Source of the DNA: Physcomitrium patens
Taxonomy: Eukaryota; Streptophyta; Bryopsida; Funariales; Funariaceae
NCBI RefSeq assembly: GCF_000002425.4
Contig: NC_037265.1
Location: forward strand, 8,395,455 to 8,459,454
Direction: 5' to 3'
Length of the DNA: 64,000 nucleotides
Shown: positions 48,200 to 62,584 of the stretch, in pieces
Layout: every line of letters starts with the position of its first letter
Numbering within the stretch: position 1 is the stretch's first letter
The notes under the pieces: generated by a model
Seen by the model: only the letters and a program-made list of their open reading frames with translations
Databases searched by the model: none
What the model was told of the DNA's origin: nothing
Made by a program: the position numbers and the translations under genes

Positions 48200-51100
48200 A
48201 TGAAAGGAAAGATTATGGATGCTACTCTTAGTAAAAATAAAAATAGATTTGTAACTATTGTAGATCTTCATGAGCTTGTCAATACTCTAAGAATAAAAAT
48301 CTCATATATTTCTAATGTGAATAATGGAAGTGCTATTTCTATGCTTATGGAAGAAGTTCAAAGTCTACGGCAAAAAATTGTACAATTGAAGGAAGCAAGT
48401 AGATCCACCTCACAACCAAATTCAAAGAGTTTTGCTTCTATGAGTATGATTGGAACATGGATTAATATGCTTGAGAAGTTTAATGGAAGAAGATCAAAAT
48501 TTCAAATATTTTTACAACAAATTAAGCTCTATCTAAAGTTGCATCCCTTCTAATATTTTGATGGATTTACTCAAGTCGGATTCATAAGTATATTTCTATC
48601 AGAAAGTGCTCTGTTTTGGTTTACATCTTTAATAAGAAAATATTTTTAACTCCTTTATGATTTGAATTTATTCCTAAAAGTATTTAAAACCACATTTAGA
48701 AAAAGTGATTAAGAAATAATACTTAAGATCAAGCTCTTATTTTTATAGTAAGGAACATAGTCAGCCACCATATATGTTGTTGAATTTCAAAACCTTGCTT
48801 ATGACATGGATTGGAATGACAAAGCTCTTATCAATAAATTTTGATATGGATTAAAGGATAATGTCAAAGATTTATTACTGACAATGCCAAAGGTAAAATC
48901 TTTAAAACAATTTATTGCTCAAACTATTACATGCGACAATTGATTATTTAAAAGATGTTAGGAACAAAGATTTGGCTTGAAAAGAACATATCAAATAATA
49001 ATAATAGCTCTTAAGTTTTCAAAAACTCATTCATTAAAGCTAAAAGTAATACAAATTGATACAGTACATTTTAAAATCGTCACGAAGCAAGAAAAGACTT
49101 AATGACATCAAGACAATTTATGCTTATATTGTAAAAAAGCTATAGACATTGCTCAATATTGTCTATAGAAACAATGCAACCACAAAATGAGAATCATGGT
49201 TGCCAAAGAAGAAAATATGTTGAAAAACAAGTTTCTCTAGCTATAATAAGAATCTTGTAGCTAAAATCTTGTATAATTCCTAGTAAAAATCCTATTCTTT
49301 CATTAGATCCCTCATCTTATTATACAATAGAACTTTATTTAAGACAAAAAAATCACAAATTCTTACCTTTGTTACATTCACGAGCCTTAACTTCTTTTAT
49401 AGACAAAGATTTTGTCAAAAAATAAGACATATCGTTAATTAAAAAAAATTAAACCTATACATGAAGAAGTCATAGATGATCATTTATTAGTTTCTAGAAA
49501 TATTACATATGAGACTTTTCTTTTAGATGTAGCAATTAAGGATCATAATAGCATAGTAATATTTAATGTAATAAGATCATCATCTAATCTAGTCATTTTA
49601 GGATTAACTTGGTTAAAAAAGTATAATCCTCAAATAGATTGGATTTTTAGAATCCTAATTTTTCTGATAGTTTAATCCAAAATCCTATTAGTCAAATAGA
49701 AATATATAAGTCTAATACATCCAAATCCTTATTAGTAGATGCAAGAACTTTTATACATGCTACAAAAGAAGGATTGTTTTTTGTTTTATATGCCACATCC
49801 ATTTTTGATGATAAGAAGACGTCAAGTAATATTCTTAGATAGTATGAAGATTTCTAAGTCATTTTTTAAAAAAAATTATAGATATTCTTCTAGAGTATCA
49901 TTGTTATGATTGTTCTATCGAACTTCATAGAGGAGCTCAACTACCATTTGGACCAATCTATAGCATATTATAAAATGAGTTGGCTGCGCTCAAGAAATAT
50001 ATTAATGAGAACTTGGTTAAGAATTTCATGTCATTCTAAATTTCTAATCCAAGCTCTTATCTCATTTAAGAAGAAAAAAGATAGATCTCTATAGATGTAT
50101 ATAGACTATTGAAAATTGAATAAGATCACTATCAAAAATAGATATCCTTTACCTTTGATTTTAAGACTTCTTAATCAATTGATTCAAGCAAAGATCTATA
50201 CAAAAATAGATCTACAAAGAGCATATAATTTGGTATAAATTAAAGAAGAAGATGAATGAAAAATCACATTTTGAATCAAGTATGGATATTTTGAATATAA
50301 TATCATGTCTTTTGGACTCACAAATGTACCAGTTGCTTTTCAATATCTAATGAATGATGTCTTTTGTGAGTTTTTTTGATGATTTTGTTATTTATTATTT
50401 AGACAATATCTTAATCTACTCTAAGAAAATAAAAGAATATAAAATTCATGCTTTTCGTGTATTACAAAAATTTAGAGATGCAAGATTATATGCCAAGTTA
50501 AAAAAAAATGTATATTCTACACTACTCAAGTTGACTTCTTAGGATACATCATTTCCAACAAAGGCCTAATGATGGATCCAAAGAAAGTTTAGACTATCAT
50601 GAATTGGAAGATTCTAAAAATATTAAAAAATGCCCAATGCTTTTTAGGCTTTGCCAATTATTATCAAACCTTTATAAATAATGTTTTTCAAGTTAGAGCT
50701 CCACTTATATATTTGACTTATAAAGACAAACATGAGTAAAGTAAAGAAGCAAAAGTATTATTTGATGCTTTAAAAAAAGAGTTTACTTTTGCATCAATCT
50801 TATATTGTGTTGATTTCTCTAAGGTATTTTTCATGGAAACAGATCCATTAGACTTTGCCTAGGGTGCAATATTATTACAAATGGGACCAAATGACAAATT
50901 CAATTCTTGAGCTTTTCATTCCAAAAAAATTTCAATAGCCGAGATTAATTATGAAATCTACAACAAAGAACTCTTTGTAATCTTGGATTCATTTTAAAAA
51001 TGGCATCATTATTTAGAAGGTGCCTTGAGTCTAGTCATTATATATAAAAATCATAAGAATCTTGAGTATTTGAAATTGGCATGTATTTTGAATCATTGCC

Positions 51101-52745
51101 AAGCTCATTGGAACATGTCTTTATTAAGATTTGATTTCAAGATCACTTATTGATTCAAAAAATAATAAGGTTTATTGGACGTTCTTTTTAGATATTTTTA
51201 TCTTATAATAAAAGAAAAAGATAGATCTTTTGATTAACAAAGAATGATTCTCTTGAAATCGCAACATTTTCACCTTCAAACAATAAAATCAACATTGATT
51301 GTTGATTCAACCTATGTCAAGCAAATTCAATCAAGTATATCCTCTGATCTTCTTGTCCTTGATATTTAGAATAATTCTTCTAAGTCTCTTGATACTTTTC
51401 AATTCAACTTCAAAAACAACCTACTTTATTTTGATGGACAATTATATATTCCAAAAGGTAGAGCACGATTACGTGTTCTTCAAACTTGTCGTAACTTTCA
51501 AGAAATCCGATATTTTATATACAATAAGACTTTAAAGCTAATATGAAGAGATTTTTAGTGGCCTCAAATATGGAAGGCACTCAAAGACTTTGTACAATCA
51601 TGTGATATTTGTTTATGATGCAAAACTCCTTGCCGTTGATTTTATGGACTTCTTCAGCCATTATCTATTCAAACAATCATAGTCTTTTGTTTCTATAGAT
51701 TTTATCATAGATCTTCCAGTCTCAAGTTTGTATGATTTTATATTTGTGGTAGTAGATTGATTTATCAAGATGGCACATTTTATATCATATATAAAATCTA
51801 TCACATTTAAAGAAATAGCTAAGTATTTTTTTTTACAATATTTATTCCTATTACAGATTGCCTAAAGATATTATATCAAATAAGGAGACTCAATTTATAT
51901 CAAGATTTTGGAAAATATTTTTTAAGATTTTAAAAGAAGATATAAAACTCTCTTTGGCTTTTTATCCTTAAACTAATGGATAATTAGAACAAGTGAACCA
52001 AGTTTTAGAATAATACTTGAAGTATACCATCAATTATCATTAAGATGATTGGACAATTCTTTTATCATTGACAGAGTTTGTGTCCAATAATTTGATACAT
52101 TCTTTTATTCACCAAACACCTCTCTTTGCCAATTATGGTTATCCTCGTTGACTTGATACTTTTGACTTTTTAAAAGTTAATGATCCTACAACAAAAAAAT
52201 TGATAAATTATTTATCAAAGCTATATACAATAATAAAGATGTAATTCACGGGAACTCAAGAACAAAAAAAGATTAATGTAGATGTCTATCATAAGGAATA
52301 ATTACAATTCAATGTAGGTGACAAAGTATGGTTATTTCAACACATTATCAAGACTACTTGTCTTTATAACAAGTTCGACTATTATAGGCTTGGTCTTTTT
52401 TTCTATTGGCAAACAAGTCAATTATGTTGCTTTTTGATTATATCTATTAGAATCTATGAAAATCCATCCCATATTTTACATATTTTTTTTTCATCCATAT
52501 AAGATAGTGAATATCTTGAAAAAAAAATAAATGCCACCTCCTCCTATAAAAGTAGATAATGAAGAGTTTGAGATGAAAGAAGTCTTAGATTCAAGGCAGT
52601 GCCAAAATAGATTGAAATATCTTATTTATTGGCATGGATATGATATTAATGAATGCACATAGGAGCCAATAAAGAATCTTATAAATATAACAAAGAGAGT
52701 TGAAGCTTTTCATTGACGACATCTATCAAACCAAGATGAAGAATA
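48200..52745 (+). pseudogene. Decayed gag-pol of element B
   Basis: gag N-terminal part 48200-48553 (NRFVTIVDLHELVNTLRIK; then MLEKFNGRRSKFQIF, shared with H). Zinc knuckle near 49115-49165 with its conserved pattern broken. Protease near 49360-49400. Reverse transcriptase 49960-50560, where the active-site box reads YLDN instead of YLDD. RNase H about 50830-51130, integrase about 51450-52090, chromodomain about 52560-52730. Numerous stops and several frameshifts. Confidence 0.88.
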
Positions 52746-52845
52746 ACAAATCATTATCATAAAAGAAATAAGTTTAAAGAAAGATAATACTCTATCTTCT
52801 ATCTTTTTTTATAGATTTTTTATATTTGTGATGCTAAGGAGATGA

Positions 52846-53262
52846 AAAATCAATAACTAGCAAATTCAACTCAAGAACTTTCATTTGTTGACTTATCAAA
52901 TAAGATATTATAATTGTCACAACTTATAAGACAATATAATTGAGATGAAGATCCTTAAAAATGACATGTCTTTTTTCAAATAGATGGTAAGATACAACGT
53001 GTTTGGTATCACGACCTTGGAAGAGACTCTTGATGTTTGGTGATTTTGTTAGAAGTAAAAATAATTCTTGACAGTGTTTTAAATATTTTATTTGAAAAAA
53101 GTTACAAAGGCCTCAAAAATGATCAAATAATAGGATGATCTTTTTGCCCTAATATGAAATACTATTAATAGCTAAGAAGACCTTCAACCATCTTTGAACA
53201 GAACAAAGATCAAAATATGTGATAAGTACAATTTACAGCATCTAAGTTTTTCTTAATATATA
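52846..53262 (+). pseudogene. Decayed third ORF of element B
   Basis: Aligns with the intact H frame at 21611-22033, including IQRVWYHDLGRDS and the GLxNDQI block, with several stops. The ATG near 52846 is again directly preceded by AG. Confidence 0.8.
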
Positions 53263-53304
53263 AAGACCAGTCTTCATCGAACTATCCTTAGAAAAGAGAG
53301 GAAA

Positions 53305-53833
53305 TACCATGGATATATATACATATTCTAATAAATACTTATATGATTAGGTAGAAATAGGTGAAAGTAAATAAAAATGAGTTAATTTTATAATATCTTC
53401 TAAAGAAGCTTCATAGATGTTGCTTTGACTTAACATGTATTTTTAGTTGATTGGTGGGCTAGAAGCTTGGTTAATAAATTAATCATGTGTTGGTAGCTTG
53501 CAAAACAAGCTAATTATGTGGCACACATATAAAAAACTTACTTTATAAATTATGATATGTGTCTTCCAAAGTCAACACGTTTTGGAGGTCCTATAGGACA
53601 TTGCCACATAGCTCCTAGTTAAGAGTATATATAGAGGCAAGAGTGAAGCCTTCTTCACTTTTATCAATGCTGCTTTAGTCCTCAGTCTTATTTCGAGATT
53701 TTCTAGTCTTCTTATTTTTGGCAATAGCTATTTTAATTCAATAATATATCATCTTTGATTGACTTTCTAATTCTTTTCAATGTCACAAGAGTGTATTGAG
53801 GATTTTTTTCTTTTGAGATTTATGTCTTTAATA
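53305..53833 (+). repeat. 3' LTR of element B
   Basis: Starts TACCATGGATAT (decayed TGTCATGG) after a GAAAAGAGAGGAAA purine tract; ends GTCTTTAATA (decayed TTGACA). Confidence 0.88.
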
Positions 53834-53838
53834 TATAG

Positions 53839-55163
53839 TAAGAAGATACTATTGTTGAGAAGTGCTTGCAAAACTTTGTTTTGTTATATACCAAAGTAAG
53901 ATGCTCCTTTGCAAAAAGACACTAGGCAAAAGACCAAATACTACTAGGATGGAAATGAAGAGAAGAAAGAAGAATGCGCCTCATATGACAAATAGTTTTT
54001 GCATAGGAAAGCCATTATTAAAAAGTTTTAGGATTTCAACAATACTATTTTTAAAAATTCTTATAATTCCAATTACTTTGTATTCTTGTATTTCTATATT
54101 TCTTGAGTTTCTCAAGTTTCTTAAATTCTTTTCTTTATAGCCAATCAAAATACAACTTAATCTCCTTATTTTACATCCAGGTTGTTATAAATATATATAT
54201 ATATATATATATATAAAAATTCTATCTATACTTATTTATATTTAATTATTAAAATAATAAAATTATTTATAATATTTTTTTAAAATTAAAATATTAAACT
54301 ATTAGTCTTTTTATTTATTTATTTTAATTATTAATATAATAAAATATATTTTAAAAAGTGTAGAATATTTTTAAATGATTAAGTATAAATTAATGGTAAT
54401 ATTTTTATTAAATATGATTTTAAAAATATAAGAAAATATATAACTATTATGTATAGGTATAATATACAAAAATAAAATAAAATATTAAAAAAAACTAAAT
54501 AATCATTATGAAATATAAAAAAATAAAGTTGTATATTGGTAGTTGGATTAAGATTATATTGAAATATATTTCTATTTTAAAGTCAAATAATAGAATAGAT
54601 CATATAATTTATTGGAGGATGTTTTATTTTTTAGATTTTTTTTGAGATCCTATTATTATGATTTAAAAAAATCAAAAATTTTACATATCAATACTTTATA
54701 AGGTAAAAGTATTACATATCTAATTCTACCTTTTTTATTTCAAAAAAAAATAAAGAATTGAACAAGTACTAAAATAAAAATATTTTCATTAAAAAAAAAA
54801 ACTTTCGAAATTTTAATATTATTGAAGACAAAAAAAATAAAATAAATTAAATTAATATATTTTTTAAAAAAGAAATACTAATATGGCTTATTTGACATAA
54901 AATAAATGTGCTTCAAAATCAAAGATCCATAAATAATACTAATTTATCAAATATTTATTTTATATACTTCTTCTAAAGAATAGAGTAAGTGATAAAATAG
55001 TATATAGAAAGAATACAAGATTGAGTCACATTGTTATTAAAAGGATGATAATTACTTCATATCATTAGAGTCCTCAGAAAATATTTTTTTAAAGATAAGA
55101 ATATTTTGCTTCGTAATCTATAGCACAATTTGAAAAAGAAAGAATTGCTTAGTCATTTCTTGT

Positions 55164-55209
<46 letters not shown>

Positions 55210-55867
55210 AATTAGAATTATATAAGTATAACTATTTTGAAAATTAAATTTTATAAAATATATATACTTAAAAACCTATATAGATGAGCCAAAATTAATA
55301 AAAATACTTAAAATAAGAAGGAAAAAAATATAATTAATTAATTAATTAAAGACTTTATCAAGAAGTTTTTATTGGTTATTACGTTTTTGGATAATAAAAA
55401 ATAAAATAGGAAAAATTTATAATTTTTTTAATTAGACGTAAAATTATGATTTCATAAGAGAATTCAAATACATACATTTACTAAATGGATATTGATTAGA
55501 TAGATACATAACATGTTTATTGATTTGATCTTTTTTACATTTTTTTTGATATAAGAATTTTAGGACATAAAATAGTGTTTTTACTTTCTACCTTTATAAT
55601 CATTGAGAAAATTTTAATTTGTATTTGAAAAATAAAAAATAAAACATCTGTATTTAGTATATCACTTTTATAATTTAAATTTTAATATTTACTTCTAAAT
55701 AAAATAAAATAAATATAAAAATTTATCATGATTTTTCAAGAACTACAATTTGTTTGTTTTAAAAATATTTATAGCAAAAATTATTATTTAAAATAAAATT
55801 ATAATTTGAAAATAAATAAATTCTCTAAAAAATACCAATACCTATTATATATATATATATGTAAATG

Positions 55868-55907
<40 letters not shown>

Positions 55908-56339
55908 TATTATATAAATATGAAGTATTTGAATATTTTAGAAAACATGATTTGTACATAGATAGTACTTCAATAGCCTTTTATAAAATATTTCTACAAA
56001 ACAATATTTTGTGCTACTTGAACTCAATGATATATTTTTACCACCAAATAGTAATGTGTCAACAATATCCTTGTATTGCTTTGAATTAGAATATTGGATT
56101 TTGTTAGAAGATCTTTATACCTAAGGATCCACTTTGAAAGGCCATCATTTAGAAGCTTTATCAAGATTCTCGATTAGATTAAAAAAATAAAAAAAAAAAA
56201 AAAAAAAAAACTCTTCTTTAAAAGCCTTGGTCTTAAAATATAATATACAATTCAAGAAGTCATGAAATAGACTAAATTACTTTTTTTTATTATAAGTCTA
56301 AATATATCAACTCAAATCTTGATTGTAATAATTCTATAA

Positions 56340-56374
<35 letters not shown>

Positions 56375-57594
56375 ATAGATATTTTTAGCCAAAAATGACA
56401 CGACTTATGAAATATTTTTAAAAATCATTTCTTAAAATAGATCTAATAGAAATTTTAAGACACAACACTATTCATACTACAAAGCAAAAAGAATGTATTC
56501 TATCTCATTTTTTTTTTCTCTTAAAAGCTTTTGTAGTATAAAGCCAACTAATTGAAGCTTCTAAAATTCAATCAATTAAAAGATTTAAATTTTTTAGCCT
56601 CTCATCTTTTTTTCTAAGTATAAAGATTTAGTATAGAAGAGAAAGAAATACATTAGTGTAAGATTTTTAAGTTGTGTAGGTGTAGTTACAAATGAAAATT
56701 ACAACACTTTATGTATTAAATGATAATAATTCTTAAGTAATATAACTAGTATTATTTCATAATATTTTTATGAAAGATTAGATTTTTTATATGTAATCTA
56801 TTATTATTATCATCATTATCTATAACATGTGGTTATTTTATTTTAGAAGAATGCTCAAAATTTTTATTCAATATCAAAACATATCAGTAGACATTACAAG
56901 AAGAAAATGGACCAAAAAATCAAAAAATTAAAAACTAAAAAAAAAAAGCACAAAATACTTTACATAAAATAAGCATTTGTTTCAAAAATTACTTATTAAA
57001 AATAATTAAATAATAATTAAATAAAAAATATGTGTTTCCTATTTATATTCATTGCAAGAATCATCGACATCCTTAATCTTAAAAAACTTCAAAATATCAA
57101 AAAGGACATCAATATTGTACCTACATCATAAAGAAATAAGACATCATTTTTTATTGTATACCTTCTTTCTAACCTATTCACCTTTCACCACCCTCGACTG
57201 TACAATCATAACTGCAAAAAAAAAATCTTCCTTATGTTCTCTTCCCTCTTTTAAACACCTTGGGTTTATGTTAATTGGGTCTTGCTTTGTTGTGCCTGTT
57301 TTCTCACTATCAACTCAACCTATATCGAAATATAAAGCTTTATATTCCACCTGATTTGGTCGATTATAAGTAAGACATGATACAATTCCATGAGAGAAGT
57401 TTACTTGAATCAGTTAATTAGTGTTATATCTGCTAAGAACTGGCCAAAGTGAACAACTGCATTGATTTGCCGTCAAGTTCATCTCCACCACGGGAACAAA
57501 ACCTTCAACCCATCTTTAGCTGGGAACGCAAAATCATGTTACTTTTGTTTACTTCACTTTTTTTTATTTTTTTTCATTTTGTTTTATTTTTCTG
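53839..57594. other. AT-rich stretch, no gene seen
   Basis: 53839-54000 is the right half of the dispersed repeat interrupted by B. Beyond it are TA runs (55167-55204, 55850-55905, 56344-56370) and an A run (56190-56210). A 100-codon frame at 57052-57354 has no recognisable product. Confidence 0.45.
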
Positions 57595-59305
57595 CTATTT
57601 GCAAAAAGAAGTTAGGAACATAAGGTTTAAAAATTTGCTACTGGTTTTGTTGACTTCAGCCTTGTTGGCTGCTTTGGATGCAGCTTCAGCCCGGCGCGTC
57701 CTAGCTGCTAATCTTAATGTCTCTGCGTGGTGCCGCGCGTCTGCCAATTTGTTGCTCAGTTTCTCATGAGCATAAAACCGCATACGCTCAGTCTTGATCT
57801 GCAATGCACAACTCGTGTTGCTCAGGGGAGGATATGAAATCAACCTTCTAATAATTCGACAGGGTGATGCTTTTAGACAGTTGCTCAAGGCTCTGATGTT
57901 GTGAGATGCATACCTCCACTCTGCGCAATTTAGCTTCTGCCTTCGCCCTCTTATGTTCTTCCCATTCCTGGACCTCACCCTCCTCTTGCTGGGAACTGAT
58001 GGATATCCGACAAAAGCATAACTTAGCACTTTAGAATCCTGATCCGACTAATTTGATGGAAACATCGAAGTTGAAATCCGATAAATATGCGGTACTTCCC
58101 ACGAGCTACTTTCAGTACACACCTGGAGTTGAACTTCATATCTTCTGCTTTCTCCCACGTAGCAGCTCTTGTGGCAAACCCATCTCCTGGACCATCTGTC
58201 GATTCGGACGGAGCTTTGGTGCTGCTTATCGGGGAAAAGTTTTCTTCGCTCGCAGCCCATGCAGCAATCTTAGTCTTGCCGAGCAGAGTCCCTAGCGCCA
58301 CAATCTCTAGCCTGGTCCTTTCCTGGAATTCCTTGTCGGTCAACATCCTTGGGGGTTCCGAAATTCCATATTTGCTCGTGGTCTCGGCATCGTTCTCACT
58401 ATACTCTGAAGAGCTCCCTTGCACGTTAACAGACATCTTCTCTGGAGCAATTGTTGTCCTGGCTGGTGTTCCTGGTCGTGAAGGCTCCACTGATGCTACT
58501 GGTGTCATTGAAGTACCGACGGCCCTCGTTGAAGGTGAAGTTTCCAACAGTGGAATTTCTACCTGCGTTCCAACATTCAAATTGCTACCATTGAGCTCTG
58601 ATGAGGATATTCCATCTGGTGGTTGCAAACCTGGACGCGAGTATTGCTTCACCATCATCTTAAATTTTTCCTTTTCATTCGCTGGGAAACGAAGAATGTC
58701 TCCGCCTGTACCTGCTGTTAAATGCTTGATAGATGCCCCATCCCTGACTACAAAACGCTGCCCAAGTACGAAACATCTGTCATGTTGTGGGCCGCATGGA
58801 GATTCTTTCCAAGTCTTTGACATAATACCCTGGCTTGCAAGCATCCGGGCCAACATTGGTCCACTTCGTGCTTTCGTCCTCGCATTACTGATTTGATCAC
58901 TTCCTGGCAACCACTTCTCTGCGTCGTCCCACTTTGAGGGAATGGGTCTCAATAGAGTCGCTGTATTTGACCTCTGGACGTAACATCTGTGGACATGGTT
59001 GGCTTCTTTCAGGCTATCGTTCTGTGTTTGGTCAAAATCCTCCATTTCGGAGATATACGCTGCATTGAAGCTGAAAATCCCTGGGGACCTGCTCATGATA
59101 TTGGCAGATTGTGAGGCAGGAATTGAACTTAGTTTCTTCTTTTTCTTGAATTCTGTCACCGTCTTTTCTGCAACTGCGGATTGAATGGATTTGAAAGGCG
59201 GGGTCTGAGATTCCTTTGTCTCTCCCCTGGAAGTGTAGTGAGATATTGCCCCTCCATTCTCTCGGCCTCCAATGGAATCATTTTCCATAGATCGTGGATA
59301 TGGTC
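57595..59305 (-). CDS. Remorin family protein, 3' part of gene
   Basis: Three exons: 59305-58123, 57995-57914 and 57798-57595. Donors are AACTCCAG then GTGTGT, and GTGGAG then GTATGC; acceptors end ATCAG and TTGCAG; phases agree. From the ATG at 59288 this gives 483 aa. Remorins are plant membrane-raft scaffold proteins held at the inner face of the plasma membrane. The long N-terminal part is disordered with family marks (PSKWDDAEKWLPGSD, VGTSMTPVASVEPSRPGTPA). The C-terminal remorin domain begins IAAWAASEENFS, continues RAATWEKAEDMKF, QEWEEHKRAKAEAKLRRVE across the junctions, and ends in a coiled-coil helix (HEKLSNKLADARHHAETLR). The tail LMFLTSFCK, hydrophobic with a cysteine, fits the membrane-anchor position. 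The domain is divergent and lacks the usual R-x-G-x-x-P-S-S-F tail. The true start may lie in upstream exons. Confidence 0.88.
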
Positions 59306-59478
59306 CTGCATTTTAAAACACACAGATGTAAGAGATCTATGAATCTGAGTCATTTTTTCATAGTGAGAGATATGCAGCGATCCTCAAGGCTTACAGTCCC
59401 ACTGCAACATGCTTAGTTTATAGCAATAGGGGGTAGAAGAGTTGCGAACGACCTCCATCAGAGGGCTTCGAGGTTCAC

Positions 59479-60486
59479 CTTTCAGTCCTGACCTTCTGGG
59501 AGTGCTGCTGCCTAGCATATTGGGTTCACGGAGATCTCCAATCTGAAATCATGTAATTTAATAGTGAAGGCTCAGCGGACAAACATTATCTTCCATGGTA
59601 AGAATGATCTGCATGCTCAAATTTGTTATATCAGTTGGCACCGAGGAAGGCAAGCAACACCACTAGCAACATGCGGTTGGATTATACCTTCCAGGACTCT
59701 GATCCAGGGGATGCACTAAAGAAGCTTCTCTCGTCATGCTCTGAACATGACGTCCCCGCACACCCAGTCCCTCTGAAGCTTCCTTCTCGGTCGAAGGATA
59801 TGCATGGTTCATTGGATGCCTTTGAAATTGTGGACATCGTTGGGCTGCTGGAGTTACTCCGCATGACCGAGTTTTGTATCACACATGTGGGACTGCACTC
59901 ACCTTTTTTTGTTTTGCAACAAATGATCTAATCTCAGAATGAAAAAATCAAAAATTACACTTAACTAATCGGATCTAATAACGGGTAAAGAAAGGATTTC
60001 CATAGCAAAATAAAATACCACATTCAAGTTTTCTGTCGTCAGCAATCACTACATAGAAGTCAAAAGCAATCAGTTCTCTCCAGATTACCTGAACCAACTC
60101 CGCTATGACGCTGGCCCAAGTGGCAGACGTCCCCCAACTGGTCTTTCACCACTTTGAAACTGCTGGAACTGGAATTGAGCATGGAAGATTTAGGGCAAGC
60201 TTTGAGGGTAAACTTGGGATGGCGAAGACTTCTTGTCTCTACATCATACACCAAAGTTCTGGAACTCGACATGGCCAGGTCGGCCTGGTCCTTGCACCGC
60301 CCTTCGTCGACAACTACCCTGGAGGTAACCATAGGAAACGGTACTTCCTCCGCAAGATTAAGAACTCTAAAAAATTAAGCCGATAGGAGAGGAAATAAAC
60401 ATAGTGCAACCGTCTGAAGCTGTTTACCGAGCGTAATCAACATCCTTTAGAAAGCTGCAATGTTGAAACAGCTGACCGAATCTCCC
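59479..60486 (-). other. Probable 5' exons of the remorin gene
   Basis: Minus-strand pieces with coding character and fair splice signals: 60486-60428 (acceptor TTTCTAG, donor GTAAAC; FLKDVDYAR), 60318-60089 (VVVDEGRCKDQADLAMSSS; acceptor CCTCCAG, donor GTAATC; phase agrees with the previous piece), about 59940-59688 (MRSNSSSPTMSTISKAS; donor GTATAA), and 59542-59479 (GSSTPRRSGLKG; donor GTGAAC, phase compatible with the exon starting at 59305). The junction between the second and third pieces does not resolve, so alternative first exons are possible. Confidence 0.5.
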
Positions 60487-61352
60487 CTAGAAAAGCTAGA
60501 CATAGTGCCCAAAGATTCAACCCCGTTCCACTCTACCTGCGCACGAGGGAAACAAATTCGGACACACAAATCACAGCATGAATCAATTATATCCATCAAA
60601 GGACGATGCTGCATCTTAAGTTCACAAAGTAAGATCTGAGTCAACCCAGGGGAGCTTTAATTCTTGCTATGCGAAAGAGTGATGTAGGGATCAGCACTCA
60701 GGACATGAGGAATTGCAAATATTTCTTCACACAGCGTTCCAAAGTTAAAGAAGATGGGAGTGGGTTGCCCCCCTCGGGAATTGAGAGTAGAAACCCGTCG
60801 ATCTCACATCCAATGAGGGTCGAGAATCATCCTCGGAAAATCAATAGGAGAAAAAAAGCAGCTCACCACGCTTTCAAAAAATGACGATCCTCAACAGCAG
60901 GACAAGATCACGACATCTGGGGTGCGCAGATTACCAACCTTGCAAAGAACCGCCTGTATGCCGAGATGTCCTGGTCAATTGCGAATGGAGCTGAACCCAA
61001 GGGGTCGACTTCGGCACCAACCCAACACAGTGACAGGCAGGGATGGGGAGCAACAGCAGTCAAGGAAAGCAAAGAAGAAGCAACAATGGGTGAGCAAGAC
61101 TCTACCCGCTCCAACAAACTATCTTTCCTCCCCACTTCCCCCTTCCCCTACAGTCGTGGTACGTTGAACATGTGCACTTGCGGCGTACCTCGCAAGGAGT
61201 ACCCACGTTCAGAAGCGAACCATGGAGTCACGGGTGCTTCTGACCACTATCACCATCTCCACCACCTCTTTGACGCATCAACAAGATACATTATTGCCAA
61301 GCAAATGCGCGACAAAAGCATTCATCAACTGGCGAACGTCGCGACGTGCTCA

Positions 61353-61386
<34 letters not shown>

Positions 61387-61718
61387 CTCTCAGTCTCCCT
61401 CTCAGTCTCTCACTCACTGTTCACTCTCACTGTGCAGACTAGAACGTGATGGTGGAAGCTGGAGATGTTGTAGCTGCTAAAGGATACCACCCAGCAAGGA
61501 AGCAAGCAAACTGGAAGCAGCAACAACCATAACTCTCTCGCAGGCTGCAGCAAAAGGGCAGGCAGGCTGATCAACCTCTTCCTGATGATTTCGTCTGACG
61601 GCCAACGGCGTCTAAAAACCGACGGAATCATGAAACGATAAACAGATAGAGAGAACAAAGGCACTATTGACACTACTACAAATGGGCCCCACTATTTTCT
61701 GGATCCCACTTCGTTTTT
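60487..61718 (-). promoter_or_regulatory. Upstream region of the remorin gene
   Basis: GC-moderate sequence to about 61700, then abrupt AT-rich DNA. Frames here on both strands are unrecognised. Likely 5' leader, leader introns and promoter. Confidence 0.4.
61355..61383. repeat. (CT)n microsatellite upstream of the remorin gene
   Basis: Pure TC run followed by CAGTCTCT-type imperfect units to about 61420. On the remorin strand it reads GA-rich; GA/CT tracts are common in plant promoters and leaders. Confidence 0.9.
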
Positions 61719-62545
61719 GTGGCACTCACTCTGGGCAACTGTAACTTTTTTTTTGATTATGTGCACGTTTTTTTCATAGAAAGAAAGAAAAAAGGAGTAA
61801 AGAAAGGCATCATATTTGTGAGTCTAGATGTGCTGGCTTTTAGATGTTTTATTTTTTTTTATTTTTTTTATTCACAAGTACAATACAAAGCACATGCAAT
61901 TTTTTTTAGTAAATTTTGAACTTTAAAGAAGGTGATGACCCAGTGTAAGAAATTTGTGAGGTTTATTATCCTTGAGTGCATGAGTTTGTTTACTTAGGTT
62001 TGTTTTTGTATTGCTATTTCTTACTTGTTCAAATTATATTTACAACTTAAATTTGAATTGATGTTAATTATTACATGAGTTTGTTTGCATTATATTTCCT
62101 TTTTTCTAATTTTGTATTTTAATAGAATGTTGCAAAATTAAAAAAAATTATTTCAAATTCTTTATACAAATTTGTAAAAAATTACGTAGTCATTAAATTT
62201 AAAATCCAAGATTGATTAAAAGACCAAAATTTCTATGTTTGTATTTTTTTTTTTATCACAATAATTTTTTAAATTTTAATTATTTGTAAAATAATTCATA
62301 TTTCAAAATACACATATTCAAAGTTAAAAATTATTTAAAAAATTAAAAAACCAAATTTTATAGACTTAAATTACACTTGAGTAGCAATTCTAAAAGGCTA
62401 TCTTAGACTTCAGAACATAGATAAACTTTGTACAGCTTATTTTTATCAATAAACTTAAACATAAGGAGAAGATTTATCTTCCTTACTTGCTACTCGCCCA
62501 AATGAGTAGTGGTTGAGGACGCTAAATTCTTTATCTAAACAAAAT

Positions 62546-62584
<39 letters not shown>

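Larger units (their letters stand above)
47424..53833 (+). mobile_element. Element B: decayed full-length chromovirus
   Basis: 6410 bp with LTRs of 539 and 529 bp, flanked by CATAG (47419-47423) and TATAG (53834-53838), one C/T change. The flanks together match the uninterrupted repeat at 44085-44265, an empty-site equivalent. All protein regions are present in order but broken by many C-to-T and G-to-A changes. Same subfamily as C by LTR and gag. Confidence 0.92.

Noticed and set aside
57052..57354. 100-codon frame as a gene
   Set aside because: Low-complexity composition, no family resemblance, in AT-rich DNA.
58087..58896. 269-codon plus-strand frame opposite the remorin gene
   Set aside because: Antisense shadow; the minus strand carries the recognisable protein with consistent introns.
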